From the NCBI GenBank assembly GCA_947561395.2, contig OX387192.1, forward strand, positions 9,026,221-9,090,220: a stretch of DNA of 64,000 bases, in the 5' to 3' direction. Position 1 is the stretch's first letter; every line of letters begins with the position of its first letter. The translations under genes and the position numbers were made by a program. The notes under the pieces were generated by a model that was not told where the DNA came from, did not search any database, and worked only from the letters and a program-made list of their open reading frames with translations. Of the stretch, positions 58,666 through 64,000 are shown in pieces. Origin of the DNA: Buxus sempervirens (taxonomy: Eukaryota > Streptophyta > Magnoliopsida > Buxales > Buxaceae).

Positions 58666-59172
58666 GTATTCTTGTTATTCTGAGTCACTTTCTTCTTTTT
58701 AGTTTTTTGCCTTTTTTTATTTATTTTTATTTTGATGGTATATATGTTTTCATGTTTTATGCCCATTGAAGAATATTTATTCGCTATTTTGTGCATTGCT
58801 GTGATATCAGTAATCTTTGGTAATTTATATGCACTCTCTTTTTAAATTTTTTTTTCTTTTTGTTTTTGGGATTATGCACCTTGACTGGAAAAGATAATGT
58901 ACATAAGAATTTCATAAAATTCATTTGATAGTGTTAAAAAATCAACTTGTGTTGATTGTCAGTAACGTCCTCTATTGTTGTTTGTTTTAATTATTTAATT
59001 TGAAACAAACTCCATTTTTATTGTTCATGTGAGGAGCGCCATTTAGTATGGTAAAGCTGAAACATTCTATCTGCAGGAGAAGGAAATTAAACAAATACAA
59101 AAGGAATCAAAATAAGTTACACTAGGTGTTTAGCACCAATTCAAGGGTCCTTGTCCTAAGGGTTTAAATTCC

Positions 59173-59412
59173 ATGTTTGGTATCTTTTTTGATCACTTGG
59201 AGGAGGAATATCTTATTTTGAAGTTTATGGAAATCTATGGAGGTTCGGTATGGTTACAGATTTTAGAGAAGTATAAGGAAATGGTGATGTTCTTCATGGA
59301 AATCTATGGAGGTTCCTCTTTAAAGGACGCACTACAGCGCCGCCCAGTTGTAGTGAGAAATGACAAGTTGTCTCGTGTCTTGGATGAATGCAAGAGACTA
59401 GGGTTTGATTAG
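59173..59412 (+). other. Open frame with internal repeat, weak mTERF-like ending
   Basis: A phrase encoding FMEIYGGS occurs twice, 69 bp apart (59226 and 59295), so part of the frame is a tandem duplication. The end reads LKDALQRRPVVVRNDKLSR and VLDECKRLGFD, which faintly resembles an mTERF helical repeat. It lies in the last TASH3 intron of the window, next to an RTE LINE, and may be a captured gene fragment. The match is from memory only. Confidence 0.2.
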
Positions 59413-60336
59413 ATAGTTGGAATATCGGGACTTTAATAGGGATGACACTAGAATTAGTAGATACTACAAAGAGAAGGCAACCACATATAGTGTACTTTCA
59501 AGAAACTAAAGGGAAAGGGGATAGGGGGTTAATGAGTATACACTTTGGTACACAGGGAAAGGTAATAATAGAAATAGGATAGGAATAATAGTAGATAAAA
59601 ACATGAAAAATAATGTTGTTACTTTTAGGAGAACTAGTGATGGAATAATGTTAATTTAGTCATAGGTTAAGAAGTTTTGAATATTATTAGCGTCTTTGTA
59701 ACATAAGTATGTTTAAATGACTGCATAAAAAAACCATTTTTGGAAGAAATGAATGGGTTGATACATGACATATCTGAAAGCAAAAGGGTATTTACAGAAT
59801 GCGACTTAAATGCTCATGTAAGAGATGGAAGTGATGGTTTTAATAGAATTCATGGGGGAAGAGGATTTGTCAAAGGAATGACCTTTCTTTAGCAAATACC
59901 TTTTTGTTGAAAGATAATTGAACATTTGGTAACTTTTAAGAGTGGACCATATTGGAGTCAAAATTGACTTTTTTCTTCTTAGGATTGAACTAGTTACTTG
60001 TAGAGATTGTAAAGAAATTCTGGGCAAGAGTTAGCTTCATAACATAGGTTGATGGTGATGGATATTTGTTTGAAGGAAGGAGAGAGACAAATACAATAAA
60101 ACAAACCCAAAAATAAAATGGTGGAAGTTGAAAGGAGACAATTTAGTAAATTTAGGAATAAGATAATGAACAAGGCTAGTTGGGATCAAACTATGATGCA
60201 GAATGAAATGGCCAATTGCATCACAAGACTTGGGAAAGAAGTTCTAATGAAATTGCGAGGTAGTATTCCATTTCTTAAAGAAACATGATGGTGGAGTAAT
60301 ATTGTCTAAGAAGCTGATTAAGAGAAAGGACATCAA

Positions 60337-60373
<37 letters not shown>

Positions 60374-61270
60374 AATGAGCAAAGCCTAATAAAACTTAGA
60401 AAGATGTAGAAATGTTAAAAAAAAACCAAGAATAAAAGTAGCGAGGCTAGAAAACATGCTTATGGAAATTTGTATGATGAGTTAGGTATTAAAGAAGGGG
60501 AAAACTTTCTTTATAAACTAGCAAGATTTAAAGAGAGGAAAATGAGAGACTTAGGTCAGGTTTGATGTATTAAAACTTTAAAGTGAAGAATCAAGAGTTT
60601 TGCAGTCAAAGATGAGGTTAAAGAAAGGTGGAGGCAATACTTTATGAAATTATTAAATGAGGATGGTAACAAAGATCTAGATTTTGTGTGGAAGATACCA
60701 TTAATGGAACCATAAAAACAAATTTAATTCATAAAGTTCTAGGTGTAGAAAATAAAAATGCTCTAATCAAAATGAAAATAGAAAAAGCCTTGGGCCTAGA
60801 TGGTGTCCCTATAGTTATCGAAGTGCGTGAGAGATATTGGCTTATCATGGTTGAATAAATTGTTTAAAGAAATTAAGGATTGGGAAAATGCCTTGTACTT
60901 GAAGGCTTAGTACAATAATACTGATAAATAAGAATAAGGGGAGGTGTTGTGTGCTAATTATTGTAGCATTAAACTTATAAGTCATACTATGAAATTGTGG
61001 GAAAGAGTTATGGAACATAAACTAAGTCTAATAACTAAAATGACAAAAAACCAATTTGGATTTATGTTTGGAAGGTCCACTACTGAAGCTATATTTCTAC
61101 TTAGATAGTTAATAGAGTAAGTCAAGAGAAAAGAAAAAAGATCTGTATATGGTTTTTATTGGTTTGTAAAAACCATATAAATTTGGTAGCATGCATTTGG
61201 GATAAAATTGAGGATGGTAGGTTAAGTTGGTTTGGGCATTTAAAGCGAGACTTAAAGATGCACTTGTATG
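59410..61270 (+). mobile_element. Decayed RTE LINE, endonuclease to C-terminus
   Basis: From left to right: an AP-endonuclease start (VGISGL/WNIGTL-like, then HIVYFQETK), GIIVDKNMKNNVV, ECDLNAHVRDGSDGFNRIHG, a linker with KIKWWKL, the reverse-transcriptase start (NYCSIKLISHTMKLWERVME, about 60955-61015) and the tail (IWDKIEDGRLSWFGHLK, about 61190-61245). Most of the palm domain is gone, and stops and frameshifts occur throughout. It is cut at the right by the hAT element. Confidence 0.75.
60344..60369. repeat. (GA)n microsatellite
   Basis: Thirteen or so AG repeats inside the decayed RTE LINE. Confidence 0.9.
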
Positions 61271-61888
61271 AAGGGTGAGAGCAAAGTTTTAAGTATCGGT
61301 GTTGTTGGGAGTACCGCTACTTGAAAAAAACGGCACGCCGTCAGAAAATCGTTGAAACGCTGGAAAGTTATTATTTTTTGTTTTGTTTTATTGCTTAAAA
61401 TCAAAGATTATTGATAAAAAAGGATAAATAAGATGATTATAACTTATAAGGTTATAATACATGAATAACATAAGCATATGTGCAAATAATCACTGAATAA
61501 ATGGTAATACTAATATCATGCATAGTCACAGACTCATAGTAATTTGAAATGTAATAAGTTAATACTTAATAACTAAAATTAATGGGCAACTAACAAGGAT
61601 GCGAACAATAACAAAGCTAACAAACATGGCATTCAATTCATACATAGTTAAATAAAATAATGAATGATACCATCAAGAATGGAAGGAGTGACGTCTCGAC
61701 TGGAACATAAGAAGCTCAGACCATGCCTACTCCTTGATATAGTGGCAAAATCACTTCCATGACATCATATACATGTAATCTTCCTTGAACAACCTAACAT
61801 GGTAGTCATACTGCTCCTGAGACATGTGCCCAATACTACCAACAAGAGGGAAGTCAGGATAATAACTGTACAAGCTATCTGGCTTTGG

Positions 61889-62890
61889 TTAAGGCGGTGG
61901 TGGTGGTGGTGGAGGATAAGCAACAATGTCGTATCCAACGGGCATCACTCCATCCAGTGCGGCGTAGTATCCATATGGATATGGGTTCACTGGAAAGAAC
62001 CCCAATGGATTAGCGGTTTGCATCTGCTGTAAGTTAGGATATCTATAGGATTCATAGCTACTGGTATTTGACGACTCTGCTAGATCAGGCTGCTGAGGAT
62101 AATAATATGAACCGTAATGTCCATGGCCCTGATGTGGATAGTGGTCTCCATAAGATGAATTGGATCCAACATCCAGTGATCAAAAACTTTGAGTTATGGA
62201 GGACTCGTTGTTGTGCACACAAGTATGCTGCTGTTGCTTTCCTTTGCCCCTCCTCTGAAATGTTTGTGTTATACTGATGCCCCTCTTGATCCCATGTTCT
62301 TGGTCCTGCATGGCATGATTGTACCTTGCCTCTCCAGTGAACGCAATCAAACCTGGGGCACTACGGCTAGTAACACTGCCCTGAGCATCATCATTTGTTC
62401 TATCATCATTGTTGTCGTCGTCGTTTGACTCATTACCATCATCATCATCATCATCATCATATGACTCATCATCATGTGGGCTTGAGGATGAGGCTGGGGC
62501 TATTGAAACTAAGGGAGGAACAACTCTAAGCAATCGATCTAATGAGTCTTCACTGTCCTCCCCCCTCTCCTCCTCCATGATAGCATCGACATCTATGCCT
62601 AGATCTGTAGCTGCACGGGTGATGATTGGGCTAGGTCTACTATCTGGCTGGTCCATTTCAGCAGTACATCTAACCCACTTTGCAAATGGATCCTCCTCGT
62701 CAATCTCATTGCTGAATAACACCTCCAAAGGATCCCTGATGATCGTAGTATGATGTTCAAACATAGCTTCATATTATAATGGCAGAAGACGAGCTTTTCC
62801 AATCTCACGTACGCCAATCTGTTCCTTTGCTTTGTATGAATAAGAGCAAATGTGTTACAATTCCGCTTACACGCTGAAGAAAAGGCGATT
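61889..62890 (-). pseudogene. hAT transposase C-terminal part
   Basis: Reading on the minus strand from about 62960 gives EWWAMYRYDAPILRKLAVRA, then SACKRNCNTFALIHTKQRNR and LAYVRLEKLVFCHYNMK, the hAT C-terminal dimerisation motif that holds transposase subunits together. A frameshift follows. An open frame of 194 codons (62764-62180) then continues with DPLEVLFSNEIDEEDPFAKW, an acidic stretch of Asp and Asn (about residues 100-125) and a basic patch. After a stop, a Tyr/Pro/Gln-rich tail (YPQQPDLAESS, YPYGYYAAL, a run of Pro) ends at TAA near 61889. The frameshift and a stop near 62895 mark it as dead. Confidence 0.7.
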
Positions 62891-63160
62891 TAAGCTAGGG
62901 CCCTAACAGCTAACTTGCGCAAAATAGGTGCATCGTACCTATACATCGCCCACCATTCACCTGTGATTTGAAAGGAATAGTAGTTTATCAGAAAATATCA
63001 AAATAGAAGGCTACAAAATTATAGACTTATGACTTTAAGAGTTATGAACTTACATACATGGCATCATTGTGTCCCTCGATGCAATCGTTGTGGATCGCGC
63101 CGTGGTCGATCCAAATTACCCCAACGCATCTTTAAATAGTAGCAACTAAGAAAACCAGAA

Positions 63161-63704
63161 TTAAACGTTAGTATTTAATAAAATGTCATTATACTGTGGA
63201 CTTATATTTAACAAGTATCCTCCAACACCAGTAGCACGATCACCTTCAGAGTAACCACCCCTCTTAAAGCCCAATCTGTGGCTTTCCTTCCTCTCGTATT
63301 TGGATTGTAAAGAATCTCGAAATGTAGCCCTCTCTGCCTCTGTGTCCATATCAGCGGGGTACACAATGTCATCGTTTGAATCCTCAACCCTAGTAGGTGG
63401 TCATATTGGCTCCCTAGCCTACGTCTGATCTCATCCTTTACAGCCCTCTTCTCCTGACGACCAGTCGTCCCTGATGATCTCTCATCTGCTTTTTCACTTC
63501 TGGAGGCAATTTTGGATAGTTCGCTACGTTTTTGTAGTCGTGTGCTAAGTATTGCTTTAGGTGTGAAATCCCACCGCCCTTAAATATCTGGCCACAATAA
63601 TTGCATTTTGTTTTATTTCTGCCCCCATCCACTTTTTTACAGTTGTTCCAGCTAATATCTAGCTGCCTATGACTATGTTGATCACCTCCACTACTAGAAG
63701 CCAT
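63161..63704 (-). pseudogene. hAT transposase N-terminal BED zinc-finger part
   Basis: The minus-strand ATG at 63704 opens an 88-codon frame with a BED-type DNA-binding finger: CNYCGQIFKGGGISHLKQYLAH, that is C-x2-C-x(n)-H-x(n)-H at residues 36-55, followed by the usual PPEVKKQMRDH block. After a frame change the sequence continues (63364-63161) with YPADMDTEAERATFRDSLQS. A short exon-like stretch lies near 63060-63140. The catalytic domain that should follow is absent, so no transposase activity is expected. Confidence 0.7.
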
Positions 63705-64000
63705 ATTAGATCAATACACTGAAGTAACAATCATGAACAATCAACAGTGTGATGGAGACCTGTACAATGAACAAATAAAATGCCAGCAACAGCTTAATTA
63801 ATACATTGTAAAACAAATTAGTAAGCCATTATAAACATAATTTCATATTTTTTAACTTTTGCATGTCAAATAATTTATAGATAGTTCATTACTTATTTCA
63901 ATTGATTGAACAAACTTTTTTGTAATTTTTTAAGTTTTTTTTTACATTTTTTAATATTTTATTTAGTTAAAATGTTAATAAAAAATAATATAATCATAAA

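Larger units (their letters stand above)
20690..64000 (+). other. TASH3: TASH3 gene, 5' part (continues past the right edge)
   Basis: The exons join in phase to encode the N-terminal 339 residues of a protein I recognise as the plant TASH3 orthologue (Arabidopsis At2g07360). TASH3 is the SH3-domain subunit of the TPLATE complex, which acts with clathrin and AP-2 in endocytosis at the plasma membrane. The part seen is the adaptin-like helical N-terminus; the SH3 domain should lie beyond the window. Family members are roughly 1200 residues, so a bit over a quarter is present. All introns are GT-AG. Introns 1, 2, 5, 6, 8 and the last (at least 5.3 kb) are swollen by transposons. The 5' end of this span is approximate. 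The identification rests on recalled family sequence, not a search. Confidence 0.85.
61271..64000 (-). mobile_element. hAT transposon, internally deleted, running off the right edge
   Basis: The minus strand encodes the two ends of a plant hAT transposase: a BED finger at 63704-63438 and a dimerisation domain at about 62960-62760. The middle RNase H-like catalytic part is missing. The left terminus is probably CAAAGTTTTAAGTATCGG at about 61275, inside the RTE LINE. The right terminus is outside the window, so inverted repeats and target duplication cannot be compared. Confidence 0.75.

Noticed and set aside
62409-62753. Plus-strand Ser-rich frame opposite the hAT C-terminal part
   Set aside because: It is the shadow of the minus-strand frame; the Ser run mirrors the acidic Asp stretch.

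Overview
The window is nuclear DNA from a flowering plant, probably a eudicot with a large, repeat-rich genome. It has GT-AG introns of up to 7.8 kb, plant L1 and RTE LINEs, a tRNA-derived SINE, PIF/Harbinger and hAT transposon remnants, and very long LTRs. I cannot name the species from the sequence.

Region 1 (1-20 kb) is a transposon nest. Its base is a dead PIF/Harbinger element: the tail of its DDE transposase is at 3493-4140, and its Myb/SANT-like partner gene runs from 10366 to 16402. Long solo LTRs have landed in it, each traced by 5-bp target duplications. F (4232-10186, TACTT) sits between the two Harbinger genes, and A (5839-9035, TTTTG) is nested in F. C (10800-15824, TAGG with a mismatched first base) sits on a splice junction of the Myb gene, and B (13260-15816, TGTCT) is nested in the last bases of C. 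D (16997-19854, GTAAC) lies alongside. A further LTR-like block, E (about 870-3490), belongs to the C/D family but has unclear ends. A and B carry arrays of short stem-loops in which a 17-nt core stays constant while the two arms change together. F carries a similar set around ATGA(G), and C, D and E carry palindromes ending in ACCG/CGGT.

Region 2 (about 20.7 kb to the right edge) is one protein gene on the plus strand. It is the 5' part of the orthologue of TASH3, the SH3-domain subunit of the TPLATE endocytic adaptor complex. A probable 5'UTR exon ends at 20908, and the ATG is at 25757. Ten coding exons (1018 nt, 339 complete codons plus one base) are joined in phase up to 58665, ending with a 21-nt microexon. 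The rest of the gene lies beyond 64000.

The introns of this gene are full of transposons. They hold L1 LINEs in both orientations, including two cases of a sense L1 inside an antisense L1. They also hold RTE LINE tails, a SINE, short poly-A retroposons with target duplications, a MITE-like insert and, at the right edge, an internally deleted hAT transposon with a BED zinc finger on the minus strand. Every transposon-encoded protein seen here is broken by stops, frameshifts or deletions. TASH3 is the only gene that looks functional.
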